DNA of 64,000 nt from positions 38,819-102,818 of the forward strand of contig JANQES010000125.1 of the NCBI GenBank assembly GCA_028278205.1. The letters run 5' to 3'. Position numbers and translations under genes: made by a program. The notes beneath the pieces were generated by a model. The model ran no database searches. It was not told the origin of the DNA and saw only the letters and a list, made by a program, of their open reading frames with translations. Within the stretch, counting starts at the first letter, position 1; each line of letters begins with the position of its first letter. Below are positions 31,462-40,891 of the stretch, piece by piece. The stretch is from Rhodothermales bacterium (GTDB lineage: Bacteria; Bacteroidota; Rhodothermia; Rhodothermales; Bin80).

Positions 31462-34389
31462 TCAAAATCGGTAAGAAAGCCCGAGCGTCACGTGGCGCTG
31501 GGGAAGGAACCGGGCCGGGTTGAAGGGGGGAAGCCCTTCCGTGTTCGGATCTTCGTAGCGTGGGTCGCGGGTGCCGATGGGCACGTCGTAGTCGGGGTTG
31601 TTGCGCAGCGCCACGAAGTCGGTCGTTTGCGAATCGACGTTGGGGTAGGCTTCGCCGGTGACCGGGTTGACAATGATGCTGTTGTACTGGTTGAACAGGT
31701 TGGTAATCTCCAGCGCGACGACCAGATCGTTGCCGAGGATCCCGATAGAACGCCGCAGGTTCAGGTCGAACCACCACCAGGGCTTGCCCAACTCGGAGAA
31801 GCGCTTGGCCGGATCCGCGTCGGTCTCGTAGATCGGGCGCCAGTCTTGCTCGCCCGTAATCGGGTTGATCTCGTTGCCCCGGAACAGCACGGGCGTGTAG
31901 CGCTGCCCACTGCGGAACGTGGTGGAGACGTAAAGCTGAAGCCGGTTCAGCCCCGGAATGCCGAAGATCGGGTTGTCGCGGTCGTGGGTGAAGATGACGT
32001 TGGCTTTCAGGTCGAGCGGGCGGTCCCAGGCCAGCGGCGTCTCGAAGGTGTTGTCGATGTCGCCGCGGGCCAGGAATTGAGACAGCGCCTCGTTGTTGGT
32101 CGAACTCAGCCCCGTCGCGCGCGAGAACGAGCCGGAGATCTGCCCCTGGAACCACGTCCCGATGCGTTTGAGATAGCTGGCCTCGATGCCGCGCACCCGC
32201 GCAAAGTCGCCGTTGATGCGGAAGGCCCGCGTCGTCTCGCGCCCCGTGGCATCCTCAATCCGGATGCTTTCGATGGTGATGAAATCGAATTTATCGCGCC
32301 AGAACGCCGTCACGTTGAGCACGTCGTTGCTGCTGAGCTGATAGCGCAGGCCGAGTTCGTAGGAGATATCCACCTCTGGATCGAGGTTGGGATTGCCGAG
32401 GTCGGCGAAGAAAGAGCGATCCTGGAAGAACGGATCGAGGCCGGTGTAGACGAACGTCGGGTGCGGTACTTTGGTGGAGTGGCCGTAGTTGAAAAAGAGC
32501 ACCTGGTTCTCCTGAATCGGGAACGAGACGCGCAATTTCGGCAGCAGGCGGAACTTGTAGCGCAGGCCGAACAACTCGGTCGTCTCGTCTTTGTACGCCT
32601 CGCGGACGCCGTCGAGGATAGGCGCCAGCGGGTCGTCGATCAGGTCGTCCACATATTTGCCGGGCGCCCAGTATTCGAACCGCGCGCCGAGGTTGGCGAT
32701 GAGGCCGCGGTAGCGGAACTGCGCCGTTGTAAAGAGCGCGCCGCGCCGGGGTTTGACGCGCCAGATATCCGAGCTTTCGCCGAGGCGGCCCGTGCCCTCG
32801 GCCTCCTCGCCCGACCCCACCGGCGCACCCACCCAGGGCCGGATCACATCGATCCACTGATAATCATTGAGCTTGATGTCGAAGCCGGCGTCGATGCGAT
32901 TATTTTTGCTTTCCGAGAAGCGCGTGTAGGTGGCCCGCAACGTCAGTTCTTCCGCAAAATGATCATGGAAGCGCGTGGCGACGCCGCCGTTGTTGAACAG
33001 GCCGGGGCCGGGCAGCACGAAGAGCGCATTCGGATCCGTCGGCTGGCCCGTCTCATCCACGAACGGGCTGGCCGGATACGAGACGATGCTTTCGGGATCG
33101 AGTTCGGTATCGACGTTTTCGGGGCGCCACTTGCGTCCGTTGGCGTCGGCGCGGAGCTTGGTAAAGAGGCGGCTGGCCTGGATTTCGTAAAAAGAGCGCT
33201 CATTGAGCACGTGCGTCCACTTCAGATAATACATCATGTTGTCGTGGGCGTACGTGTTGGCGTTCTCCGGCTGGAGGACGAAGGCGTACTGGAAGCCGGG
33301 CGCGATCACCGATTCGTTGCCCGTCACCTGAAGCATGCGCGTGTTCTGGTTGACCGTCAGCGAGCGCTGGTAGGCGGTCTGGATGCGCATGCCCGGCGCT
33401 ACGTTGAACGTCAGCTTGGCGAGGCCGCTCCAGCGGTTGCCCGTGCGCGGCATAAACATATCCGAACCGACCAGCGAAGACCGCACCGAATCGGGGTTGA
33501 CGACGTGGCGCGTGAAGCCGTCGGAGAGTTGCGATTGCCCGGAGACGAAGAAGAAAAGCCTGCGTGGAATGATGGGGCCGCCCAGGTTGAACTCGTAAAT
33601 ATCCTCCTTGAAATTCTCGTCCCAGCCCTCGTTGAGGCCGCCGAAGTTGTCGCGTTTGTGGGTGAACGAGCCGCTGAAGGTGTCGCCGCCGTCTTGCGTG
33701 CGGACGGCCACCACGCCGGAAGTCACGTCGCCGAATTCCGCCCCGACGCCGCCGGTGGTCACCTCGACTTCCTGAAACGCATTCGAGCCGATGTCGAGCC
33801 CGAAGCCCGTGCCGGCCAGCGGATCTTTGGCCGAGACGCCATCGACGATCAGGCCCGTCTCGTCGGCACGCCCGCCTCGGATGTAGAGCCCCGTCGGATC
33901 GCGGACGACGCCGGCCTGGGTCGAGACCACATCCTGCACGTCCCGTAGCGGCGCCGCCTCGATTTCCTCCCGCGAGACCGAATACGCGCTCGTCGATTGC
34001 TCAACGTCCACGAGCGGCTTTTCGCCGATGACGACGATCTCCTCGCTGGTCGAAAGCACGGCGGCTTCGAGTTCGATGTCGAGCCGGGTCGTCTGCCCGT
34101 CGGTCACCCGGATGCCGGTGAAGAGCTTTGTCTCGAAGCCGATGTAGGAGACCTTAACCGTATACTCCCCGGCTTTCAGGTTGTCGATAGCATACGAGCC
34201 GTCGATGCCGGTGGCGGCGCCGCGCGAGGTGCCCACCACGAGCAGGTTAACGCCGATGAGATCTTCGCCCGTGCCGGTCTCGGTCACCTTGCCGGCAATC
34301 CGCCCCTGCCCGAAGGCTGGCAGAGCCCACAGTGCCGTCATCATCAACAACAAGCAAAAGCGCCAGCGATGAAGGAGAGCAGCGTGCAT
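31462..34389 (-). CDS. TonB-dependent receptor with carboxypeptidase-regulatory-like N-domain
   Basis: 975 residues. Signal peptide ends AFGQG. An N-terminal CarboxypepD_reg domain follows (RIAGKVTETGTGEDLIGVNLLVVGTSRGAATGIDGSYAIDNLKAGEYTVKVSYIGFE). The plug domain contains LRDVQDVVSTQAGVVRDPTGLYIRGGRADETGLIVDGV. A long barrel ends in LPQRHVTLGLSYRF with the terminal Phe. It is a CirA/OAR-like receptor for active uptake or surface binding. A 14-bp perfect hairpin lies in its 5' leader. No SusD partner, so not a classical glycan system. Confidence 0.92.
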   Translation of the reverse strand: MHAALLHRWRFCLLLMMTALWALPAFGQGRIAGKVTETGTGEDLIGVNLLVVGTSRGAATGIDGSYAIDNLKAGEYTVKVSYIGFETKLFTGIRVTDGQTTRLDIELEAAVLSTSEEIVVIGEKPLVDVEQSTSAYSVSREEIEAAPLRDVQDVVSTQAGVVRDPTGLYIRGGRADETGLIVDGVSAKDPLAGTGFGLDIGSNAFQEVEVTTGGVGAEFGDVTSGVVAVRTQDGGDTFSGSFTHKRDNFGGLNEGWDENFKEDIYEFNLGGPIIPRRLFFFVSGQSQLSDGFTRHVVNPDSVRSSLVGSDMFMPRTGNRWSGLAKLTFNVAPGMRIQTAYQRSLTVNQNTRMLQVTGNESVIAPGFQYAFVLQPENANTYAHDNMMYYLKWTHVLNERSFYEIQASRLFTKLRADANGRKWRPENVDTELDPESIVSYPASPFVDETGQPTDPNALFVLPGPGLFNNGGVATRFHDHFAEELTLRATYTRFSESKNNRIDAGFDIKLNDYQWIDVIRPWVGAPVGSGEEAEGTGRLGESSDIWRVKPRRGALFTTAQFRYRGLIANLGARFEYWAPGKYVDDLIDDPLAPILDGVREAYKDETTELFGLRYKFRLLPKLRVSFPIQENQVLFFNYGHSTKVPHPTFVYTGLDPFFQDRSFFADLGNPNLDPEVDISYELGLRYQLSSNDVLNVTAFWRDKFDFITIESIRIEDATGRETTRAFRINGDFARVRGIEASYLKRIGTWFQGQISGSFSRATGLSSTNNEALSQFLARGDIDNTFETPLAWDRPLDLKANVIFTHDRDNPIFGIPGLNRLQLYVSTTFRSGQRYTPVLFRGNEINPITGEQDWRPIYETDADPAKRFSELGKPWWWFDLNLRRSIGILGNDLVVALEITNLFNQYNSIIVNPVTGEAYPNVDSQTTDFVALRNNPDYDVPIGTRDPRYEDPNTEGLPPFNPARFLPQRHVTLGLSYRF

Positions 34390-34424
34390 GGTCTGTATGT
34401 TCGAGTGTTTCAGGAAAGAAGCAT

Positions 34425-34454
34425 TTTTGTTTTCGTGCAGGCACGAAAACAAAA
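34425..34454. terminator. Perfect 14-bp hairpin between the lipoprotein and TonB genes
   Basis: TTTTGTTTTCGTGC (34425-34438), loop AG, GCACGAAAACAAAA (34441-34454). It lies just past the lipoprotein stop (34460) and inside the TonB leader, so it could be a terminator or leader structure. Confidence 0.65.
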
Positions 34455-34459
34455 GAACG

Positions 34460-36094
34460 CTATCGTTTCGGAAATCCCAGGCTTTCCAACATCAACTGCA
34501 CCGTGCGGGCGGCGGCGTCGGGGTCGCCGTCGGCGCCGGAGAGCAGCGGCACGCCCGATATCTCGTTGACCAGCGGCAGGCCGAAGAGCCCGATGCGCCG
34601 GTCTGCGCTGATCGAAGCGATGGTGCGCGGGCTGTCCCAGGAGCCGCGATTGCCGAACCGGGTGAGGTAGACGTAGTCGGCTTCATAGAGCGGGAGGGTG
34701 TTGGCCCCCGTCGCAAAGTAGGGCAGCTCGTTGATGTAAAAATTGTCGGACACCAGATCGGGCAGCGGCTCGGCCACGCCGGGCAGCGACCCCACTGCCG
34801 TGACTGCCGCGCCGCGTCCCAACTCCATGCGCTGCAACGAGTCGGGGCGGATGAACAACTCGCTCAGCGGCAACAGCAAGATCGCCGGGTTGCCCAGGTT
34901 GTCTTCGGGGTTGCGCGGCTGCGTCACGGGCGTATGCACCATCATCTTACCGCCCTGGTCGAAGAACGCGTCGAGCGTGCCGGCCATGAAGGGCAGGTTG
35001 TTGCCCCCGACGGCATTGACCGTGTTGGTCGAGATCCAGTAGATATACTCCCACGACGCCATTTGCCGGCGGATCGTCGGGTCGGCGTTGGGCGGCAGCG
35101 CCGAAGAGCGCGGCACGTTGCCGACGTTGCCCGTGACGAACGGCTCGGTAATGGTCCACACGTCAACGTCGATCTCCGGCGGCAGGAAGTCGCGCAGGAT
35201 CCGCATGTGATAGTTCTGCACCGTCAGCGACGAAGCCTTCCGGTGATCGTTGACAAAGAGCACGTTGCTCTTCGATTTCTTGACGTGCCACGAGAAATCC
35301 TGCCGCGTGCTCGTCGTGTCGGTGGCATCGACGGCGCGGAGGTAGAAGATGTTGTCGGCGTCGAGGCGCAGGCCCGGCACCGTGATATTGGCCCGTTGGA
35401 GCGCGCGCCCGATGAAGACCTCGGCGTCGGTTGTCGTCTGGCCGGGGTTGTTTCGGTCGATGTCGCCGATGAACGTGACGAACTCGGCGTCGGCGGGCAA
35501 AGCGGTGAACGTGGTGCTGTCGTTAAAGCTGACCTCGATGCGGTCGAGGTTGGTCGGGCCTTCCGGATCGTCGGCGATCCAGGCAAACGAGAAGATGTGG
35601 AACGTCGTATCCGGCGGCAGATCGAAACTGCTGAAGCGGATCGTCGGCGGGGCGTTTTGAATGGGGAAGACCGTCCGGGCCGGCTGCGGATCTTTGGCGT
35701 CTTCGTTGTCGATGGCGCGGACTTCAAAAATCACGTTGGCGTCGCGGTCGCCGCGCGGGATGGGCAAGAGCACGAGCGTATCGTTGCGCGTGGTGCGCGT
35801 CCAGCCGTCCTCCGGCGCCGGCGAGAAGCCCTCGTTGAAAAAGCGCATCTCGAAGGCCGCGACGAAGCCATCGGGATCGCTACCCGTCCACGAGACGAAG
35901 ACCGTGCTGGAGAGTCGCTCGGCGTTGGTCAGGTTATCGACGAGCGACGTGTCGCGCACGCTCAACTGGGTGTCGGGCGGCTGATTCTCGAAGGCTTCGC
36001 CGGAGATGTCGGTGTCGCACCCGGTAGCGAGGGCCAGGAGTCCGGCTCCAAACAGGAGAGCGCACATCAGACGCGCGAAGATCGCTCGTTCCAT
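34460..36094 (-). CDS. Large lipoprotein of unknown function
   Basis: 544 residues. Lipobox LATGC. A fibronectin/Ig-like opening (NQPPDTQLSVRDTS...VSWTGSDPDGFVAAFEMRF) is followed by further beta-sandwich segments. A C-terminal half resembling a Rossmann-like or GldG-like fold begins SNVLFVNDHRKASSLTVQNYHMRILRDFLP and has FFDQGGKMMVHTPV. It is part of the minus-strand surface cluster. The start at 36094 begins the signal peptide; a longer frame to 36181 would translate a TATGGGGG repeat. Confidence 0.78.
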   Translation of the reverse strand: MERAIFARLMCALLFGAGLLALATGCDTDISGEAFENQPPDTQLSVRDTSLVDNLTNAERLSSTVFVSWTGSDPDGFVAAFEMRFFNEGFSPAPEDGWTRTTRNDTLVLLPIPRGDRDANVIFEVRAIDNEDAKDPQPARTVFPIQNAPPTIRFSSFDLPPDTTFHIFSFAWIADDPEGPTNLDRIEVSFNDSTTFTALPADAEFVTFIGDIDRNNPGQTTTDAEVFIGRALQRANITVPGLRLDADNIFYLRAVDATDTTSTRQDFSWHVKKSKSNVLFVNDHRKASSLTVQNYHMRILRDFLPPEIDVDVWTITEPFVTGNVGNVPRSSALPPNADPTIRRQMASWEYIYWISTNTVNAVGGNNLPFMAGTLDAFFDQGGKMMVHTPVTQPRNPEDNLGNPAILLLPLSELFIRPDSLQRMELGRGAAVTAVGSLPGVAEPLPDLVSDNFYINELPYFATGANTLPLYEADYVYLTRFGNRGSWDSPRTIASISADRRIGLFGLPLVNEISGVPLLSGADGDPDAAARTVQLMLESLGFPKR

Positions 36095-36102
36095 CTGGGT
36101 TT

Positions 36103-36172
36103 GGGGGTATGGGGATATGGGAGTATGGGGGTATGGGAGAAGAAAATCCTCCCACACCCCCACATTCCCACA
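36103..36172. repeat. TATGGGGG octamer palindrome
   Basis: Units TATGGGGA, TATGGGAG, TATGGGGG, TATGGGAG face CCTCCCACACCCCCACATTCCCA. It lies upstream of the lipoprotein start in a co-directional gap. Confidence 0.8.
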
Positions 36173-36182
36173 AAACAACATT

Positions 36183-36211
36183 TTAAATAATCAGTCCCGC
36201 TGATTATTTAA
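36183..36211. terminator. Hairpin straddling the stop codon of a T9SS gene
   Basis: TTAAATAATCAG (36183-36194), loop TCCCG, CTGATTATTTAA (36200-36211). The minus-strand stop codon (36204-36206) and last lysine codon are inside the right arm. Confidence 0.7.
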
Positions 36212-38387
36212 GCAGCATCATCTTCTTGACCTGCACCTGCGAGCCGGCGGTCAGGCGATACAGGTAGAGGCCGCTGGCCAGGTGCGAGGCGTCGAACTGC
36301 ACCGTGTGCGTGCCGGCGGCCTGCTGGCCATCGACCAACATCGCCACGCTGCGTCCGAGGACGTCGAAGACTTCGAGCGTGATGCGGCTCGTGGCCGGGA
36401 CCGTGTATTCGATCTGCGTGGCCGGGTTGAACGGGTTGGGATAGTTCTGCCGCAGCGCGAACGAGCCGGGCAGTTCCGTCTCTTCGGTGGCTACGTTGGT
36501 CACCGAGCCGATGTCGGCCTGTTCTTCGGGCCAGATCCGGAAGTTGTTGAAGGCATAGGCCAGCGGACCCTGGATGAACTCCAGCCGCTCGCCGTCGCTG
36601 GTGCCGCCGCCGCCGCCGATGGCCGGTGAGGCGTCGTCGGCGCGGGCATTGGCCTGCAACGAGCCGTCGCCGTTGACCGAGGCGAAAAGCCATTCGCCGA
36701 AGCCCGCGCTGCTGTTGGTAACGACCACGTCGTCGTACCGCAACAACATGCCTTCGTGGGCCTTAGCCACCATCGGATCCGCCAGCAGGTCGGTGGTCAC
36801 GGCCTTGTAGCCGTAGATGGCATTGCCCTCCGAGAGCACTTCGAGCGTGACGTTCGAGAGGATCGACTCGTTGGGGAAGCCGAAGAGCACCGTCCGGTCG
36901 ATCGTGGCGTTGGTGATGCGGATCTCGTCGCCTCGGCTGAGGGTGCTGTCGGTGCTGAGGAAGATGCCGGACCAGGGGTCGAGGTCCGCGTTATCCTGAA
37001 TCGAGACGATGCCCGAGCTATCGGGGTTGCTGTGGACGATGGCCGTGATGTCCATGTCCGTCGTGATGCCCCGGAACGGCGTATTGCCCGGCCCGCCGTC
37101 GATGGTCGTCTGGATGTCTGAGATCTCGTTGATGCCGTCGGCGAGCACGCGATACTGCCCTGGGTCGGAGATGGAGACGGCGTCGGTGTTATCCATCGCA
37201 ATAACGCTGTAGGAGACGAACGCGCCGTCGGCTTGTGCCGGGATTTGCCCGGCGTAGCTGTCGCCACCAGTGTTTGCCATGCCGACGTTGGTCGTATCGG
37301 TCCCGACGACGAATTGGAGCGCCGTCAACGTGAGCGTGCGCTCCGGGTCGGCGACGATGTCTGCCGTGATCGTCACGTCGTCGGTCTCACCGGGCACAAA
37401 GTCCGGCTTCGACACGTTCGTGATCAGCGGCGGGGTCTCGGAGACTTCGAGGTCACCGTCCTCGAAGGGCGCGATGCTCAAGAGCGCGCCCTGCGGCACG
37501 GCCCGACCAAACGGGTCGTCGCCCTGGAAGACGAGGAAGCCCTGGATGTTGACCAGCGAACCCGGCGGCGGCGGCTCGAAGTCGTCGTCCGAGACGTTGA
37601 ACTCGCCTTCGTTATAGCCGCCGTCGCGGTCGTTGCGATAGCGCAGCGACATATCATAGAAGTTGATGACCGTTGTGCCGCCGTCGGTGGTGATGAGCCA
37701 GTTGGGCCGGTCGCTGCTGATATCACGCACCTGGATCGTGGCGCCTTCGATGCGGATGTACTGGCCGTTGAGCGAATTCAGGTTCGACCAGTTGGTCTGC
37801 ACCTCGCCGCTGGCCCCAACGCTCATGTTGACGTCGCCGGTTTCAGCCACGTCTACCGGATCGAGGATCGAGTCGGGCAGGCCGAAGTCGGTGTACGGCC
37901 CCAGCAGTTCGACCGTCTCGGGTTCAAACTGCATCGAGGCGCCGCCCGAGCCCGTGAAGGCGTCGGGCACGCCCACCACCGTGATCACGTCGCCGACGGC
38001 CGCGTTAAGCAGGCCGGTAGTCTGATAAGCACCGTCGACGAGTTGGATGCCCATGCCTTCGTTGCCCATCTGGACCGCCGAGGTATCGCGCACGTAGACG
38101 TGGATGCGGCTGGGGAAGCCGTCGGAGTCGGGGTTGCCCAGGCCGGAGGTGCGGGGGTTGCTCAGCACCACGGCGGTGATGCGGAACGACTGATTAGCCA
38201 GTTCGGGCACCAACAATTCCGCCAGGCGTCCGGGGTCCACGCCTGCACCGGCAGCGTTCAACTCATCGATGGTTGCTTGGGGATAGGCATTGATCTCTCG
38301 GATGGTGATGTCCGTCTGCGCCAGGGCCGGAGTAGCCATCAAGATGGCCAGCAGCAAGCCGAGGAGCATGGTAGCGTGTCGTTTCAT
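36204..38387 (-). CDS. T9SS-sorted multidomain surface protein
   Basis: 727 residues. Signal peptide ends ALAQ. At least two OB-like/DUF5689-type nucleic-acid-binding-fold segments are suggested by repeated VYVRDTS, VGDVITVVGVPD, YIRIEGATIQV and GDEIRITNATI phrases. A Big/Ig-like part (VSKPDFVPGETDDVTITADIVADP) lies between. The C-terminal sorting domain starts RQNYPNPFNPATQIEYTVP. Secreted and surface-attached. It precedes the lipoprotein and TonB genes on the same strand, so it may be a companion of the receptor. Ligand unknown. Confidence 0.82.
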   Translation of the reverse strand: MKRHATMLLGLLLAILMATPALAQTDITIREINAYPQATIDELNAAGAGVDPGRLAELLVPELANQSFRITAVVLSNPRTSGLGNPDSDGFPSRIHVYVRDTSAVQMGNEGMGIQLVDGAYQTTGLLNAAVGDVITVVGVPDAFTGSGGASMQFEPETVELLGPYTDFGLPDSILDPVDVAETGDVNMSVGASGEVQTNWSNLNSLNGQYIRIEGATIQVRDISSDRPNWLITTDGGTTVINFYDMSLRYRNDRDGGYNEGEFNVSDDDFEPPPPGSLVNIQGFLVFQGDDPFGRAVPQGALLSIAPFEDGDLEVSETPPLITNVSKPDFVPGETDDVTITADIVADPERTLTLTALQFVVGTDTTNVGMANTGGDSYAGQIPAQADGAFVSYSVIAMDNTDAVSISDPGQYRVLADGINEISDIQTTIDGGPGNTPFRGITTDMDITAIVHSNPDSSGIVSIQDNADLDPWSGIFLSTDSTLSRGDEIRITNATIDRTVLFGFPNESILSNVTLEVLSEGNAIYGYKAVTTDLLADPMVAKAHEGMLLRYDDVVVTNSSAGFGEWLFASVNGDGSLQANARADDASPAIGGGGGTSDGERLEFIQGPLAYAFNNFRIWPEEQADIGSVTNVATEETELPGSFALRQNYPNPFNPATQIEYTVPATSRITLEVFDVLGRSVAMLVDGQQAAGTHTVQFDASHLASGLYLYRLTAGSQVQVKKMMLLK

Positions 38388-38461
38388 GGGGTAATCAGGT
38401 TTTCGTGATAGGATAGCCAGGGTCGGGATTTTGATTCGATTCCAGGCGGAACGAACCGGGT

Positions 38462-40666
38462 TTATTTGATGATGACGAATTTACCGCGCTGGATCCTTCC
38501 CGAATCCAGGTTTTTGACGGTGAAAAGGTAGAGCCCGCCGGCCAGGTTGAGATTGTTCTCCGAGAGGACATCCCAGGAATGTTCTCCACCCGGCTGAAAG
38601 CGGTTTTCTGCGCTGAAGTTGTCGTACCAGCGGATGTCGCCGGTGTAGGTGTCGGCCTCGTGTTCGAGCGTGGTGACGATCTCGCCGGCGAGGGTGTAAA
38701 TGCGGATTTCGGCCCGGGGCGGCAGGTTGTAGAAATTCAACTTGCGCGTGCGGTTGGTGCCGCCGTCCCACGCTGCATTGATGCGGTACGGATTGGGATA
38801 GACGCCCACCTCCAGATCGTCGCTGTCGGCGGGAGGTGTGCCGGGGAAGATCCGCGAGGCGTTGGCCGTCCGCGACGATTCGAACGACTGAAGCCCGGCA
38901 TCGGGATCGCCCTCGTCGAAGGCCGTGACGGTGAACAGATATTGCCAGCCGGCCAGCAACTCACCCGTTTCGAAGCGATACCAGTACTGCGTGGTGTCTT
39001 CAGGAAACGTCACCGGCTGCGCCAGGCGCACCTCGTTGAATCCATTGTTGAATCCGGTCCGGTTGCCGGGTTCGTCGAACTGGGCGATGAGCGAAGCCCG
39101 GTCGAGGATGTTGCCGCCGCGGTCGTCGCCGGGGTTGGTGCGGTAGATCCGATAGCCTTCAAAATCTCGCTCGCCCGTGACCGGATCGACCGACTCTTCG
39201 GCGCTGCGATCCCAGTAAAGCAGCACCTTGCTTTCCGGGCGCCCGGTCGTGGCATTGGTACTTCGCTCGAAATCGACGCGCACCCTGGGCGCAGCGGGCG
39301 GTTCGGGGATGAGGTACCGATCCAACACGCCGTTGCCGTTGACGTCCTCGCCGAGGTCGAGCGTGCCGTTGAAATTGTTGTCTTCGCCCGAATAGGTGCG
39401 CTGTGCCCATAAGATGTTGTTGCGCAGGAAAACCTGGGTTTCCTCGGTGTCGAGGGGTTGGCCCGCCGGTCCCTGAAATTCTTCCGGTTTGAGCGCGCCG
39501 ACGAAGGCAAACGTCACCGTCACCGTATCGCCCGGCTCGACGCGGGGGAACGGCCCGATGGGCGTCAGGCCGATGTAGTTGCCCGCCGAGCTTTGCCCGT
39601 CGGTGCGCAGCCGCTCGCGCCAGGCGTTCTCGGCTTCCAGAAACTCCGCTTCCGTCTCGAAGGTGGTCGGATCGGGCCAGGGCATCGACATGCGGAGGTA
39701 CTTGTCGATGTCGGCAGCGGGGCGGGCGAGTTCTTCGGAGCCGCCGCTGAAGATCCACCAGCGCGGGTTGACTTCCGGCGGCGCGTAGCCGTCGGCGAGG
39801 TAGGCGTCGGCCAGGTTGGGGTGGAAGAAACGTTTTTGGCCGGTGCGCGGGTCGCGCCATTCGCCGCCGAGCACCACCACCGCGCCGTAGGTGTTGATGG
39901 TCTCTTCCGAGCCGCCGGCATTGAAGGCGTAGGAGGCAAAGAGGCTATCGAGAAAGCCGATGCCGTTTTTGTTGAAAAACGCGCTGCCGGCCTCGTTGGT
40001 CGTGTTGACGTTGCGCACGACCAGATCGTGATACAGCCCCACGAAGACATCCTCCCAGGCCGCATTGCTGACGTTGACGATGTCGAAATTGAGCAGGGCG
40101 AAGTATTCGGTAAACGGGAAGTTCCACGCGTAGCTGGTCTGGATAACCTCGGCGCCGAGTTGGCCCTGCGGATCGGGCATGGGGATCGACGTGCCGGGCA
40201 GGACGCTGTTAGTGTCGGTATAGGCGGTGATGAGATCCTGATGGCTGACCGCCCGCCGCGTAAAGACGTCAGATTCGAGCAGCGACGAGCGCCGCGTGAA
40301 CGGCGCCAGCGGCGCCATCTCGTAGCCGGTAGCGCCGGGCGTATACCCCGCCGACGCCGTGACGGCCCCTGAGCGCACCGTGATCGTCCCGTCGCTCCGC
40401 ACCGCGCCGATCCACAGACCCGCCTCGAAGAGATGCTCGACGCCTGAGTTCAGCGGGTATTCAAACGACGGCGGCCCGGTGGGATTGTTGCGGACGTTGG
40501 CTCTTCCGATGAAGCCGGTATTGGTTATCGTCAGCCCAAGGTTGCCCACCTCGACCACGGCGTCCTCGAAGGCCGCCTGCCCAGAAGCCTGCCGGGGAAG
40601 CAGAAACCCGGCAAGCAGCGCCAGCAGAAAAACAGGAGCGAAACGCGTCACAATCCTACCTACCAT
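38462..40666 (-). CDS. Secreted surface protein with T9SS-like C-terminus
   Basis: 734 residues. Signal peptide ends ASGQA. The body is unlike a named domain and is rich in aromatic and acidic residues, with a segment EDNNFNGTLDLGEDVNGNGVLDRYL that looks like a calcium-binding dockerin-type loop pair. A fibronectin-like stretch follows (VLLYWDRSAEESVDPVTGERDFEGYRIYRT). The C-terminal module is VGVYPNPYRINAAWDGG...RKLNFYNLPPRAEIRIYTLAGEIV...LYLFTVKN, the Rhodothermota/Calditrichota form of the sorting domain. It lies just after the TonB receptor gene and its terminator. Confidence 0.8.
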   Translation of the reverse strand: MVGRIVTRFAPVFLLALLAGFLLPRQASGQAAFEDAVVEVGNLGLTITNTGFIGRANVRNNPTGPPSFEYPLNSGVEHLFEAGLWIGAVRSDGTITVRSGAVTASAGYTPGATGYEMAPLAPFTRRSSLLESDVFTRRAVSHQDLITAYTDTNSVLPGTSIPMPDPQGQLGAEVIQTSYAWNFPFTEYFALLNFDIVNVSNAAWEDVFVGLYHDLVVRNVNTTNEAGSAFFNKNGIGFLDSLFASYAFNAGGSEETINTYGAVVVLGGEWRDPRTGQKRFFHPNLADAYLADGYAPPEVNPRWWIFSGGSEELARPAADIDKYLRMSMPWPDPTTFETEAEFLEAENAWRERLRTDGQSSAGNYIGLTPIGPFPRVEPGDTVTVTFAFVGALKPEEFQGPAGQPLDTEETQVFLRNNILWAQRTYSGEDNNFNGTLDLGEDVNGNGVLDRYLIPEPPAAPRVRVDFERSTNATTGRPESKVLLYWDRSAEESVDPVTGERDFEGYRIYRTNPGDDRGGNILDRASLIAQFDEPGNRTGFNNGFNEVRLAQPVTFPEDTTQYWYRFETGELLAGWQYLFTVTAFDEGDPDAGLQSFESSRTANASRIFPGTPPADSDDLEVGVYPNPYRINAAWDGGTNRTRKLNFYNLPPRAEIRIYTLAGEIVTTLEHEADTYTGDIRWYDNFSAENRFQPGGEHSWDVLSENNLNLAGGLYLFTVKNLDSGRIQRGKFVIIK

Positions 40667-40767
40667 TAAAAAACGAGCGCGAGGGGCGATGGAAAAGCGA
40701 TTTCGAAAGTAGTGTACGGATCAGAAAGCGGAAAGTCTAGACCAAAGAGTGGGATTAGAGTTTGGGA

Positions 40768-40806
40768 TAATTTAACCTTAATCCGAAATCCACAATCCAC
40801 AATCCA
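40768..40806. repeat. Single CCACAAT/CCGAAAT heptamer arm
   Basis: AATCCGAAATCCACAATCCACAATCCACAAT-like heptamers with no facing arm, directly beside the TonB terminator. Related to the CCAAAAT family. Confidence 0.7.
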
Positions 40807-40812
40807 CAATAA

Positions 40813-40846
40813 AAAAGGCCCCGCCGCACACGCAGCGAGGCCTTTT
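40813..40846 (-). terminator. Rho-independent terminator of the TonB receptor gene
   Basis: AAAAGGCC (40813-40820) and GGCCTTTT (40839-40846) form the stem with further GC pairing inside. Read on the minus strand it ends in TTTTTTA. It separates the receptor from the downstream surface-protein gene. Confidence 0.8.
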
Positions 40847-40861
40847 CCCAAACATCCCATT

Positions 40862-40889
40862 TTCTAAAAATCCACCAGGATTTTTAGAA
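40862..40889. terminator. Hairpin at the TonB stop codon
   Basis: TTCTAAAAATCC (40862-40873), loop ACCA, GGATTTTTAGAA (40878-40889), ending 2 bases from the stop codon at 40892-40894. A perfect 12-bp stem of the short-hairpin class. Confidence 0.65.
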
Positions 40890-40891
40890 CG